NCBI GenBank assembly: GCA_021234155.1
Contig: JAJEKV010000114.1
Coordinates: forward strand, 449,654-513,653
Direction: 5' to 3'
DNA from: Isoetes taiwanensis
Taxonomy: Eukaryota > Streptophyta > Lycopodiopsida > Isoetales > Isoetaceae
DNA length: 64,000 bases
In this document: one piece after another, positions 24,360 through 35,875 of the stretch
Position numbering within the stretch: the stretch's first letter is position 1
Layout of the letters: the number at the start of each line of letters is the position of its first letter
Notes under the pieces: generated by a model
Told to the model about the DNA's origin: nothing
What the model saw: the letters and a program-made list of their open reading frames with translations, nothing else
Database searches by the model: none
Made by a program: the position numbers and the translations under genes

Positions 24360-24730
24360 CGCCAATCAATCTGTGGGTTATGTAGCTCGAGCCAGGGCAG
24401 AGCCAACACTATTGACGCATGTGGGCTAGTAATGAGATTGAAGGAAATACTACAAGAAACTCCCTCGAACAAGACCTGAAGAGGTGCAATACATTATGTG
24501 ACTGCACCCGAGGAGATTTCTCGTCCATCAATCATTTCGACAAAACCGGGATGCTCAACCTTGCTTCTAGGGATGGCATACTTACTGGGGAATGCAATAT
24601 CTATAAAGCAAGAATTTGCACCACAATCAAGTTGCGCCAACACTTCCAATCTTCCAACCTCAGATTTCAATGATATAGAGATGAAGAATGTTTTGCTGAC
24701 CTTATCCGATGGAATAAACATATCAAGAAG
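24360..24730 (-). pseudogene. Gypsy aspartic protease
   Basis: The block VLAQLDCGANSCFIDIAF corresponds to the retropepsin active site, normally D-S/T-G-A. Here the second position is Cys (DCGA), which may weaken or abolish activity. The second half, SPHASIVLALPWLELHNPQI, has the usual LPWL..HNP..DW ending of gypsy proteases. A stop (about 24,494) lies between the two halves. Confidence 0.8.
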
Positions 24731-24779
24731 TGTAGAAGGATTCTGAGAAAAGGCGGCCAGCCGATGAGAGACTCCTACT

Positions 24780-25285
24780 ACTCGGACCGCCCCTAAAGTT
24801 TTTCAAATGATTTGGGCGCCTTCACAGGGCATCCAGGAGCAATATGGCCAGCTCCTCCACAATAGAGGCAAAGATTAGCCTCTCTCCGATGCTGCTTCTC
24901 GGCGACAGATAAAGGTCCTCGAACTGCCCGATCTCTGCATAGGCTCAGGTCCGGATCTGCTGGATTCTACATATGAGACCGCGGAAGGCATAGCTACATG
25001 CGCTTGTGTGATTGAAAAGACATGACTATGTCTCTCTTGCCTATGTTCGAAGAGCCGATTATCACATCGAACTGCCAATCTGATGGCTTCTTCCAAGGTC
25101 TGAGGGTCCTCCATAGATAACAGCATATCTTTGACATCCTCACGTAATCCCCTTCGGAAGTGCAACATCATCCCAAGCAGTATTTATCGCAATTTGACAA
25201 AATTCTGATGCATATACTGAAGCTGGACGAGAGCCTTGCCTTAGATTGCAAAGTTTTGTGACTAAGGTGCGGTCTGCCATGGTAG
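24780..25285 (-). pseudogene. Gypsy gag C-terminal half with zinc knuckle
   Basis: The gag core shows LRQGSRPASVYASEF, LREDVKDMLLSMEDP and TLEEAIRLAVRCDNRL. At 24,826-24,875 a CCHC zinc knuckle reads CLYCGGAGHIAPGC, which binds RNA in intact gag. The N-terminal part of gag is missing where the sequence meets the MULE remnant at about 25,285. A frameshift occurs near 25,160. Confidence 0.82.
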
Positions 25286-26760
25286 AGAAAGGGTTGAAGT
25301 ATAGGCTGGCTCCATGGCTCACAATCGAGAAAAAGGAATGGATCAAGCAAAAGTTAGTGCATTACTTAACACCTAGAATGGTTATGGACATCCATCAGGA
25401 AAGAGTTAACTTGAAAAAGGAGCTTGTTAGATTGGATGGGCTCTGCATGGATGACATGTTAAAAATGTATGAACTTTACAATATTGATAAGCATGTGGCT
25501 TGATGGAAGTTGCATGAAGACCTTCCAACAAGCATCCACATGTGGGTGCAACAACAACTTGAAAGTGTATTCTACTATGAGCAAGGCAATGTCTTTCAAC
25601 TTGGAGTCATTACCCCAGTTCAAAGGGTTACCTTGTTGAGATTTGAAAAGGATAGAGCTATATGCCTTGACTCCATCTACAAGACAAACGAGAAGAGGTA
25701 TGCTGTTTATTTACCCGGTACTGAATGTTTAATTCCATGTTTCTTGCAATCTAACCTTGCTAAGATTTGTGTGACATACGTTGAAGGTACTATCTCTTCA
25801 CTCTCTTGCTGATTACGACAAGGGGATGCCTTTGGCTTGGATTATCACGAATAGCCAAATGAAAGAGGCAATAGCCAGATGGCTTCAATCCATAAAAAGT
25901 GGGTGGAACCCCATGATTCAACATGGAAGCCCACATGCTTTATCATCAATATTGTGATACTGAAATTGATGCAATAAAAAGGGTAATAAACTATCTCTAA
26001 TACATTTCAATTGTTGAGTCAATTTTGAACATGTGTCTTCTTTCTATACCATAGGTTTACCCAAGTGTGTGTGTGCAACTATGCATTTGGCATGTGAGAA
26101 GAGATCGGTTAAAGTGGCTATGCAAGAACATGAAAGACAAAGAGATTAGAAACTTCAAAGAGTACATTACACAGAGCAGATTGTAGAATCAGCTAAACGA
26201 GGGTCCTGACAAATTTAGATGATGCAGTCACATTCATTAACTTTGAAGTGGGGGAGACCTATGTGCAAAATCTTGATTTGAATCGTCAACCCTACTTTGT
26301 TAACGGGGTACATAGGAATTGGACTAGTTGTGATTGCCCATGGGGTGCCAAGGGGAATCTTTGCAAACACCAAGTAAAGGGTATACAACTAATGGATATC
26401 CATAGGGACCAAGATATCCTGAGGATTCTAGGGTCACAATATGGAAATGCATGTGGTGATATGGATGATTTGCAGCCATATAGACATGAGAATACTTCTC
26501 AAGACATGGCACATGAGGCCGAGTTGGCCATAGTCCATCCAGCAGATGACATTGATCCTCATCCAAAAGTTGAATTGATGTTGGAGGATGCAAGGGCATC
26601 ACTGGAGTCTTGTGTTGCTATAGTTATGGTGTCGGTGTCAAAGGATTCCAACCTCCTCATGACCACAGAGGTGATGATGAGACGATTGAACACTAGACTT
26701 GAGAGGATGAAAAAGGAGGAGGCCATTGACACAACTATAACATCTCTTTGAATACTGAAG
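25286..26760 (+). pseudogene. MULE-type transposase with SWIM zinc finger, one intron
   Basis: The plus strand shows KYRLAPWLTIEKKEWIKQ, QLGVITPVQRVTLLRFEKD with ICLDSIYKTN, GMPLAWIITNSQMKEAIARW, and CIWHVRRDRLKWLCKNMK. These correspond to the core of Mutator-like transposases, and the D of ICLDSIYKTN sits at the first catalytic position. The zinc finger follows as CDCPWGAKGNLCKH (CxC...CxH, a SWIM domain) at 26,329-26,370. A 72-base GT-AG intron at 25,983-26,054 joins AIKR to VYPS. Stops at 25,501, about 25,810 and about 26,186 break the protein. It could be a decayed element or a decayed domesticated gene. No terminal inverted repeats were seen. Confidence 0.78.
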
Positions 26761-26789
26761 ATTTGGCCCTAGATGCTTTACGAGGCTAC

Positions 26790-27115
26790 GCACTAGACTT
26801 GGCACTCCCACATTAGAGGACATCCCTGGCGGACCCCAATACTGCTAGTGAATGGTTGTCCCGTCATCCGCATCTGGCCTGTACAACTCTCGTACAACCT
26901 GTATACTGCATTTTGCATATCCACAGGAACCTCTAGTTGCCGCAATCTTTCCCATAACTTTTCCCGAGGCACGGTGTCAAAAGCCTTCGCAAAGTCAACA
27001 AAGCAACAATACAGGTCCCGCCGACGGTTTCTGCTATCCTCAACCAAAGTCCTCAATGTGAAGATATGATCAATGGTTGAATGCCGGAGAATGGTTGAAT
27101 GCCGGGGTTGATAGA
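26790..27115 (-). pseudogene. LINE reverse transcriptase fragment inside Helitron
   Basis: The minus-strand frame reads RHSTIDHIFTLRTLVED, then LYCCFVDFAKAFDTVPREKL, then SSIGVRQGCPL, which are non-LTR reverse transcriptase blocks. It is closely related to the copy at 905-1,960. It ends abruptly after CPL at about 26,815 and joins directly to the Helitron helicase frame at about 27,115. No poly(A) or target-site duplication is seen at either side. Confidence 0.8.
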
Positions 27116-27787
27116 AGAAATCTGCCCTAGAGATTGGATATGGGTTTCCTTCTGGATCACCAAGGAGTCTCACCATTACAAACTTAGCATGCATTGATTC
27201 AATCACGACCCTAGCATTCTTCACAAGGCCCTTCTCCATGTCTAATCGTTATCACGTGGCATATTGCCCCCACTTTAAGCCTAAGCTCATGGTTAGGAAT
27301 CCCGGAATGTGTAAAATTGTTCAAAAAATCCGAAGTTGCATACGGATGATCGTGGATAAGTTCGTCCTGCTCGGTTATATGATCGTGGCTGTAATAAGAT
27401 TTATCCTGGCTGGGAACTTCATCTAATATACGACCATTGAACTCGTCAACGTGTTTGTTGATCGGGGCAAGGGATATCTGCTTATCACATTCCACTGGGT
27501 TGCGAAGGATATCTGGGGGATAAAGGAATTCAGCTGTATCTAAGATGTATTGAATAAATCCAACACCACCGTGGTTTCTTCCCAATTCTCTCCAAGGTTG
27601 TCGACAAACGTCATTAGCTCCGGATCTCCTGCATTTCGTATAGGCTGATGCAACCTCAACACACGGAACATTCTCCATAATGACGAGGATTTTATAGATG
27701 CATTGAATGCCGCAATCCTCCCTCCTCCCTTCACGACAGGGGCAACTTGCCTGAAATCACCAGCAGCTATGAAATGTTTTCCACCAA
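27116..27787 (-). pseudogene. Helitron helicase, middle and C-terminal motifs
   Basis: The frame resumes after the LINE insertion with FGGKHFIAAGDFRQVAPVV (helicase motif II/III region), SSLWRMFRVLRLHQPIRNAG, and NHELRLKVGAICHVI with GLVKNARVVIESMH. The last block precedes the final helicase motifs, which are lost at the LINE junction. Frame changes occur near 27,540 and 27,240. Confidence 0.85.
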
Positions 27788-28834
27788 AAGAATGAGAATG
27801 AGAATGAGAATGATTTTTTATCGTCCACTGAGGTCAATCGGCCTATGGGACCCATAAGGAGCGCAGCAAACTTATTACTGTCCGTGTTAAAAAAACCCCG
27901 CCCCGAAGGATTTTCGAGGGAAAAACCGTGGCAGTAATAAGAATGCTGTCAAACTGTACAAGTATACATCAATGTTTATATACATGTCAAGTGTGTGCCC
28001 GAGGATAGCTGATCTCGCATGTCCATAACCTCCTGAAGATATGATCCCAGCACCCGTACGGATGCTGTGCTCATGTCACATGTAACGGTTGGCCAGGCCT
28101 GACCAATTCAGCATATCGTGTCCGAATTTGATCATATGCTGGGCAACTTTGAAGGGTATGAGATTCATCCTCAATGACTCCCATTTGGCAGCATTGATAG
28201 AGCCTGTCCTGGCGTGGCTCACCAATCCATCTGCCTGTCTCAATTCGAAGATGATGTTCCCCTGTGCGAATGGAGGCAATGAGTCTGCGCCTTTTTATGG
28301 GCAAGTGGGTACGCAGGTAGCATTGCGGGCCTCGTTCCAATGTGGGATTTATGTGGCGCTGGTAGTGTGCTGTCTTGACCTGTTCAAGGGCATTGGCATC
28401 CCAAAGCTTGCTGAGGAAGCAATCGTCAAGATATTGCTGAGGAAGGTTGTTTCTACACAACCTTTGAAGAACATGATTCACGCTTTCTATAATGGCCTTT
28501 CGGTTAGTTGTGCCCCATCAGGCCCTGCATGAGCTACTGAGCACGGCCTCTGTAGGCTTGTTGGGATCGTACCTCCGGGAGGTAATGGATACGCGGACTC
28601 AGTTATGCCCCCCTGTCCGACATTAACCTTAGCTGTACTTGTGATTATGTATATAACTGTGCAGTATGTCAGCATCCTTATTGCTACTAAGGTTTTTCCC
28701 CCGAAAACCCTTCGGGGGGGGAGGGGTTTAATCATGGTAGTAATACGCCTGCTGCTCTCTCTTTGTACTTGGGTCCCATAGGTCAGTTGGTCTCCGTTGA
28801 CGATAAAATCATATTCTATTCTATTCTATTCTTA
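27788..28834. mobile_element. Two LINE 3' ends in head-to-head orientation inside Helitron
   Basis: Both outer ends carry the same LINE 3' untranslated region in opposite orientation. Each has TTATCGTC(C/A)AC and CCTATGGGACCCA, a GC-rich hairpin-forming stretch, and a short microsatellite at the very edge (GAGAAT units at 27,791-27,813; ATTCT units at 28,812-28,832). The minus-strand copy retains about 410 bases of C-terminal coding sequence (28,071-28,481) with a zinc-binding block, HHLRIETGRWIGEP then CCQMGVIEDESHTLQSCP. The plus-strand copy (about 28,490-28,832) keeps only the last peptide (LLGSYLREVMDTRTQL). The unit interrupts the helicase between DEFPMAN and FGGK. Confidence 0.8.
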
Positions 28835-30060
28835 TTAGCCATTGGAAACTCATCCTAAATAATGACTTTGGCCTCAACGATGAGTTGTGCTACTCCTGAA
28901 TCACATTCTAGCATCGAGTGAAGCCCCGCATTGTTTTCAACCACGGGGATTTGGAATAGGGAATGTGTTGTTCGTCTGCCTGCATACAATCGAGCTGTAA
29001 GAGCCGTCGTGCCTGCATGGAAGGACTATGCCTCTATTGCTGCGTATGAGAAAGCACATGCAATTCAACAAAAACGTTTTTCCTGTACCTGCTTTTCCAT
29101 CTACAAATATAGGTTCGTTCGCTCGGGGAGATTCTAGCCACTGTCTTATGAAATTGTATAACTCCAATTGGTTGTCATTCATCATACTCGACATTTGCAA
29201 TGCAGAGTTCAGATACGATGCATGGTCAGAAAATTTCTCTAGCTCGTCCATCACATCCCTTCCGACACGGTGCTGCAATTGGAGGCCGAATGCCATGATG
29301 TTAGTGTCGTGTTGGACTAAAATATTATTGATTAGATGAAGAGCTTCATTGAAGGCAATTACATCGTTGTTTGGATACTCGTCTAATAGATCAAGGCTCA
29401 TAGGCACCTGAAACTTAGTCCATAATTCAGTTGATGGTCCTTGGTCGAGTAACAACATGGCAAATAGGAAACGCAATTGTGTAGCGCACAATGATAAGGA
29501 AACTACCTCCTCCATAACTAATGTTGCCTCATTGTGCCCTGCTTCTGCAGCTTGTTGATATGTCTCATAGAGGTGATCATCTACGATCTTTAATTCATCC
29601 CATGATCTTGCAGGATGATGCAACAGAATCTGTCTTAAATAGAATGCCTTGCCAACCTTAGGTAACAATAGACGGATTCTACATACTAATTGCCTCGTCT
29701 TCTTTCTCACGATGTTGCGTGAAAATCCCGCTCGCTCCTGTTCCATGTAATATCCAGGCTCAAATGAGGATGATGGACTATATGCCACCAAACTGTATTG
29801 TTCATAGTATTGGATATATGTAAGCGTATCGAACACATGGTCAACTGGCCATAGGAAGTACCGGTCCAACAACGACCTTGTATTTGACCGCAATAGATGC
29901 AAAGGTAGACATTTAACAGCAGGTGTTTTATTTATTATGTCATATGACATTATCCTCCAGGATGCCTCCGTGGCTGATAGATAGCGTACCTTTACATATT
30001 CTTGTATCTCATTCCTATGGCCTGCCCGGCATCATGCCCTTGTGAGGTGCGTTCAGAAGC
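28835..30060 (-). pseudogene. Helitron Pif1-like helicase, N-terminal half
   Basis: The frame begins with RNEIQEYVKVRYLSATEASW (about 30,030-29,970), the usual link from Rep to helicase. It continues through about 300 residues to the Walker A motif (IFVDGKAGTGKTFLLN, about 29,060-29,110). A frameshift near 29,040 is followed by TARLYAGRRTTHSLFQIP and then VIIxDEFPMA, the Walker B region, where the expected Trp codon is a stop. The open piece 28,937-29,950 is the longest in the element. Confidence 0.88.
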
Positions 30061-30120
30061 TTGCCTTGTGTCATGGGCTGCATGCTCACCACTAACATGT
30101 GCATCTCTCCCATGTTGAAC

Positions 30121-31722
30121 TCATCGCTGGCCAGAATCTGACGACAATTCCACGCGTGTTTGCCTCTCTTGAGTTATTGAGAACCTTGCAGTATCAAATC
30201 CCTTATATATATAACCATAGAGGTAAGAGAAGACATGCACGGTGGATGCGATGTCAACCATAATATGACAGTCGAGTTCATGGAGCAAGAAGCATTGTAT
30301 GGAACTATCCACGCATCGTCCACACTCCTCCTACTATATTGCACATAGCCCTTTGAGTCAAGGTGCGTTGCTGGATTGACTAGTTTTGGATACTTGTAAC
30401 AGCACGGAGAACTACATGGGGAGCATATGGTAGAATGTCTATGGACCATAAATTTTTGAACCTGTCCTCGATAGCTCCGCAGATATAATATCATCAACAC
30501 ATTCTATTGGTATATCTGGTTCTGTACGTAACACAAGATGCGTGTGAGGAAGTCCTCGCTTTTGAAACTCTACTACCGTGATTATATATGACACCCGTTG
30601 AAAACATTTATGTAAGAGTTCTTTTAGACGTTGTAACCTTCCATGAAAATATCGTACAACAATCATAGAACTATCAGATGCATTCTGGCCAGGTCTAAGG
30701 GCAGCTCTTATTTCTGGCCAATCCATATTCGTCGTCATCGTAATGAATAAAGTTGGACGGCCCTTTGCCCTAGAGAGTGCCAATGCATCAGCAACTTGTA
30801 CAGAACACCATCTCTGGCAATCCAAGAACGATGAAGGCAATATAATATCATTCTGGTTGTTATTTTCTCGCTCGGTATAATCTTCGTCAAATTGAGCCCT
30901 CCTATTTCGGAAGGCAGGTGTCCTAAAGTAATTCAGGCGTGCGTCCTCAACCCTTGAGTACATGTCGACTAGGTAATTCCCACACAAACGTCCTAGTCGA
31001 AGGAACCTATCCTCGTGCGATAACCTTGCCCTATACCATTGAAGTTGCGTGAGACCATGATCATTTCTGGGCCCCCATCCCAGTGTACCATGGGGAAAAA
31101 GCAGTGGATATTGCAGAGGTTCATACATGGGTTCGAGAATGTTTACGAAGGTCGGCTCACCCTCACTTCGAGCCCAAAATCCTGCAACCCGGGATGCAAT
31201 ATCAGTCGTGTTACTAACCTCTGCAATCGCTGCCATTTCGTCACTCCCAACCTCTGAAGGCATACGCATACTCCCCATCGTCCGAAGATGTCTAATGAAT
31301 GGGTTCACTTGATCAAGTATCGACCCGATTGATGCAATCCATTGGAATGGCACCCTCTGGAGTCCCGCTTGTGCATAACGTCGTGAATCATCATATATAT
31401 ACCAGTGTATGGGATTCCCCGTCTCCCTTATTGGAAGCAAGTGATGATACGTACGGCCCATGATAGTCACAGATGAGGGGAAGTCCAAATTGACAAACTC
31501 TCCATCCACTCCAAGCACACTAAAGCAAAAGAGCTTATTTATCCTTCTACATACCTTATTGAAATCTACGACATCGTATAAGTTAATCAATGCAGTCGGC
31601 AAGGGAGGTAATCGTGGTAGTAACCACCTACCCTTATTACAACAAAACCGTGCATTGCTTATTCCATGTGCACATCGAGAATGCTCGATTAATTGCTGTT
31701 CTCATGTCTCGTGCACGAGTGT
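30121..31722 (-). pseudogene. Helitron Rep (HUH endonuclease) domain, copy 1
   Basis: The frame starts in a Cys-containing region (SNARFCCNKGRWLLPRLPP, about 31,650). The Helitron-like N domain follows: PLLFPHGTLGWGP, then ILPSSFLDCQRWCSVQVADA, then GRPTLFITMTTNMDWPEI. The HUH metal-binding motif is present in VEFQKRGLPHTHLVL (about 30,530-30,570). Past a frame change near 30,440, the active-site region reads FSYLYGYIYKGFD (about 30,195-30,235), with the paired tyrosines expected of Helitron Rep. The open part 30,439-31,602 is about 387 codons. Confidence 0.9.
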
Positions 31723-31723
31723 G

Positions 31724-32350
31724 TCAGTGCTCATGCGCACTCACCATTGAGTCATCACCCACAGTGTTTGCTTGCATATTGGCGTAGCTAGAGGACGTAC
31801 TTGCAGCTCTTACATTTGTGTGCCGTTCTCTGTCTAGCAGGCGTATACGATCTCTATCCTCAGAAGATAGGTTCGCATAACGTTCCCTCCGCATATGGCG
31901 CACTTCCTCCCGACCTTCATCACCTAATCTTGCGTACCATCTTGCTCTATACCCAAGTTGCTCACCCACAACTGCCGGTGACCCGTCAAGTAACTCACCC
32001 CCACCAGTCGACGGCAAACTTGGAGTTGGAGCATTTTCACCTGCTACAACTCCATCTATTCCAACAATATGTGTGTTTATCGTCCTAGACCGAAGCTGTC
32101 TCGATCGTTGTCTCGCTCGCTCACGCTCTAGTTCTCGAGCACCCTCGCTTAGATTTGCGTATCGTACTCTTGCCCTCTGTTGGCGCCTCTCTCTATCATC
32201 TACCACTGGTACAACAAGGTGTGTATCTCCTATCGATTGAAGTAGGCGATGTCTAGTACGCTATCTCGCCAATGCTCACAAATTTACATAACGCCCCGAC
32301 CCTCTCGTATCTATTTGCCTTTCGGCTGGGTTCGATGCGTTACCATCCAT
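31724..32350 (-). pseudogene. STPR-like N-terminal part of Helitron protein
   Basis: ATG 32350 opens a frame (MDGNASNPAERQIDTRGSGR) that meets two stops, TGA and TAG, about 24-30 codons in. After that it stays open to 31,724. The open part has imperfect 23-residue-like repeats rich in Arg and Glu (RVRYANLSEGARELERERAR; RHMRRERYANLSSEDRDRIR), similar to STPR repeats seen at Helitron N-termini and in some DNA-binding proteins. The two stops could be simple C-to-T changes. Confidence 0.68.
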
Positions 32351-32634
32351 ACTCCTTGATCCACTAAATTTAACACACAAACTAAATGCATAAGTCACCG
32401 TAGAAGAATAACTCACGTTACATGTTTTCCAAAGTGCGATCCGTCACACAATCACACTCACCCCGGTTTTTGGTCCACTGTTGAAAACATCAGTTTTGGT
32501 AGGTCTACATGTCCTGTTTTCAAAGAATCCTACATGTGGATTTGTGGAGGTATGGTTTTGTTCGATAATGGTGTTCTTTTTTCAGCGGACTAAAACATCC
32601 ACTGTTATTTTGTAGTTTCTTCTATTGTGACATG

Positions 32635-33170
32635 TCATTTTATAATACAATCCACTGTATGAAAGAATACTTGAATTTCTACATGTCTAATAATTCTATT
32701 GTCACATGTCTTTATAGATGTAGGAAAGAATATTTGATTCTCTACATGTCCTATACTTCCATTCACATGTCTTTATAGTAGTAGGGCAGAGTACTTTATT
32801 TACTAAGGCATTGTAGGAAAGAATACATGAATTACGACATGTGTAATACTTCTATTGTCACATGTCTTTATAGAAGTAGGAAAGAATACTTGATTCTCTA
32901 CATGTCGTATGCTTCCATGTCACATGTCTTTATAGTAGTAGGACAGAGTACTTTATTTGCTAAGGCATTGTAGGAAAGAATACATGAATTACGACATGTG
33001 TAATACTTCTATTGTCACATGTCTTTATAGAAGTAGGAAAGAATACTTGATTCTCTACATGTCCTATCCTTCCATATCACGGGTCTTTATAGTGGTAGGA
33101 TAGAGTACTTGATTTGCTACATGTGATGCACGTGCATGATCACATGTCGTTATACTAGTATTCCATGTAA
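32635..33170. repeat. ACATGT-containing minisatellite, copy 1
   Basis: Imperfect units of about 57 bases contain (T)CACATGTCTTTATAG, GTAGGAAAGAATACTTGA and CTACATGTC. Two or three unit types alternate, giving a higher-order period near 170 bases. The palindrome ACATGT occurs in most units. It is copied at about 44,700-45,245. Confidence 0.85.
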
Positions 33171-33810
33171 GACAAGTTACTTCAACTACTTCAATTACTT
33201 AACGCGTATTTTTGCATAACAAAACCATCAAGAATTTGATTTGTATTCCTTGAGGGGGTGCAGGACCGCTGCAACAAATCCCTAAGCATTAATGTCATAG
33301 GACCACGCAAGATCCTAACAATATCCTAACATTTTGGATATTGTTAGAGAAAGACCATTAAACCACGCCTACATTTTTGCATAATAAACCATTAAGAATT
33401 GTGAGATGTATTTCTTTATGGAGGAAAGGACCATTGCAACAAATCCCCAAGCATTAAAATGGCAAGACCATGCAATATCCTAACATTATTCCCCCATTTT
33501 GGATATCGTTAGTGGAACACCATTAAACCGTTCCTAGATCTTGGTATAATTTAGACCATTAAGAATTTGAGATGTAATTGTTTATGGGGAATAGGACCAT
33601 TGCAACAAATCCCCAAGCATTATAAAATGGCAAGACTACGCAATATCCTAACATTATCCCCCCATTTTGGATATCATTAGTGGAACACCATTAAACCATG
33701 CCTATATCTAGTTGGTACTAAGGTTCGCTATAGACGATCCAATAGTTATCCACGTCATCCAATGGTTTTAATTGTATCTAATTTATCTTATCCAATGGTT
33801 CTTTCTAAGA

Positions 33811-34049
33811 ATGCAATGGTTCTTTGAAAAACAAGATAACTTATTGCACTTAGACGATTTGCACTAAGAATCCAATGGTTTTTTGAAAAACAAGATAACT
33901 TATTGCATTTAGACGATTTGCACTAAGAATCCAATGGTTCTTTGAAAAACAAGATAACTTATTGCACTTAGACGATTTGCACTAAGAACCCCATGGTTCT
34001 TTGAAAAACAAGATAACTTATTGCACTTAGACGATTTGCACTAAGAATT
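33811..34049. repeat. 59-bp VNTR, four units
   Basis: Four head-to-tail units of 59-60 bases share CAATGGTTCTTTGAAAAACA and GACGATTTGCACTAAGAA. The matching place in copy 2 (45,888-45,947) holds only one unit. Confidence 0.92.
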
Positions 34050-35717
34050 AGAGATGTAATTGTTGGAGCCATCAAGCAAAATACCACAGCTAACACCTTA
34101 AACCTAAACACAAACTCGAGAAAACCTTGCTCTCGGAAAAACCTTTGCTTCCGAGTCATGTGCACGAAGGTATCGAGCTCCTCATGGTGCATCGAGAACT
34201 AGTGGCGGATAGGCATATTTGCCATATATTCCTTGATCTGAACCGTACATAGCGATCCTCGTTTGTGGGGTATGCATGTACAAGTTTTTGTATACTGTAT
34301 ATTGAGGTTTGCAAAATACTATAAGGTTTAAGGGAATGTACTTAATGGTGTTAATTTTGTACATGTATTGTAATTTTTAGGGGCTCTCGCTGCCCCAACG
34401 TAACTACGGTGAATATGTACCCAAACCAAAGGGGTTTTAGGGGATATTAATTTAAATGTATTGGATGTAATGGTTTGTGTTAATTAATGTTGATTGTAGT
34501 GATGTGTTGGTTGTTATTATGCTATATATTACTAAAAAAATTTGGGCCCTTCGGGCCCTAATAAAGGCCTTTGGGCATTAAGGATGGCATAACTGGGTAA
34601 TACCAATTATGCATGTAATACCACGAGAAACACTTGTAATCTAATCTAATTACGGGATAGAATCACGTAAGTGAAAATGTAATCTCTATGTAAGTGAAAA
34701 TGTAATCTCTATCCACCGCAAGTGAAAATGTAGTATCAAAACAATGTTTGATCTATTTCCGGAATAAATAGGGCGATCTTAATAATAAGTTATGCAACAA
34801 ACTATCCGCATTTTATATAAGATGAACAACCCAAAATTGACCAGATCATAGAAAAATTTATTTACCATTTATGTTCCCTGCAAAATAAAATTGAATCAAA
34901 TAAAAGCTTTTGACATTGATATGCTCTACAATAATGTTTTATTCACAAACCATTGCATGAACATCAACGTCATCTGCAGTAACAATTGGTGAGGTTCATA
35001 AAGAACCAGTAATACTTTCTCACGGGTTGTATGCGGCTTTGGTTTAACAAGTGAAGAGAATTAGCCAGTTTGGTGATGTGGAGTAGGTCTCTGTAGGGAT
35101 TCGGTGAAGCAAGATCAAGGGTAGAGGTTTTGAAGCAAGCTTGCTCTGTTAGCGTTTCACATATTGTTACTCCAGCTACAACTATTCCTCTTTCACAATG
35201 AAACTATTGTTTATCAATCCATGTGATTTTGGATGGTCCATCCGTAGAGTTTAAAGGTAATGCATGATTCACTTTTCGGTGGATTAAAGCTCCAAACCTA
35301 CAATATAAATGCATTCTTGTGCCCTTCGTTTGACTAATCATGATGATCAAAAGGGCGTGGAATAATCCGCATGTTGTGTGCACAAGAATCCGTTTGTTGA
35401 TTGAAGCTAAATGTCGGTCGCTATGAACAATCCGGACAAAGCCGGGAATATCCAAGAGTTGAAAGCAAAACAGAGGGCCTAAACTCTAAACTCTTTTTGA
35501 ATCTGCAACAAATCTTAGAACAGATAAAGGGAAGGAGACAAAGGTGAGTTTTGCAGCACTACATTGTAGAACTAGGAAAACAATACCTTGTAAAAAAAAA
35601 CCGTTATGCTAACTGAAGAAACATTAAAAAACAAATACCTTTGTAAGTGTGAGCAAAAAATCCACATCGTGGTAGCAAAAATCCACTCCAAGCAACAAGA
35701 ATCCAAGAGGGCAAGTA

Positions 35718-35875
35718 CACATGCGCATGCACACATGCACACATTATAGGGTTTATGCACTTGCACTTGCACTTGCACTTGCACATGCACAGTACACATG
35801 CACATGCACATGCATACGCATGCACATGCACATGCACGTGCACATGCACATGCATACACATGCGCAATGTTCATG
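35718..35875. repeat. GCACAT/GCACTT hexamer microsatellite
   Basis: A run of TGCACA- and TGCACT-type hexamers. It gives long open frames in several frames on both strands that encode only His/Met/Cys/Ala-rich low-complexity peptides. These are not genes. It is copied at 47,616-47,775. Confidence 0.93.

Larger units (their letters stand above)
20801..25285 (-). mobile_element. Ty3/gypsy retrotransposon, internal region, decayed
   Basis: Read on the minus strand the order is gag zinc knuckle, protease, Pro/Ala linker, reverse transcriptase, RNase H and integrase. This order (RT before integrase) defines Ty3/gypsy. Both ends are lost: the gag start is cut at about 25,285, where the MULE begins, and the integrase is cut after its second Asp at 20,801. 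An L1 is inserted at 21,894-22,829. No LTR pair is recognisable. Multiple stops and frame changes make it non-autonomous. Domains are listed separately. Confidence 0.88.
27116..32350 (-). mobile_element. Helitron (Rep-helicase), decayed, copy 1
   Basis: On the minus strand the element has an STPR-like N-terminus, a Rep (HUH) domain and a Pif1-like helicase, which is the standard order for autonomous Helitrons. It would move by rolling-circle replication. The helicase is interrupted by LINE sequence at 27,788-28,834 and again at 27,115. Stops and frame changes show that it is dead. The 5' TC and 3' CTRR ends could not be assigned with confidence. Its Rep half recurs at 42,044-44,405. Confidence 0.88.
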
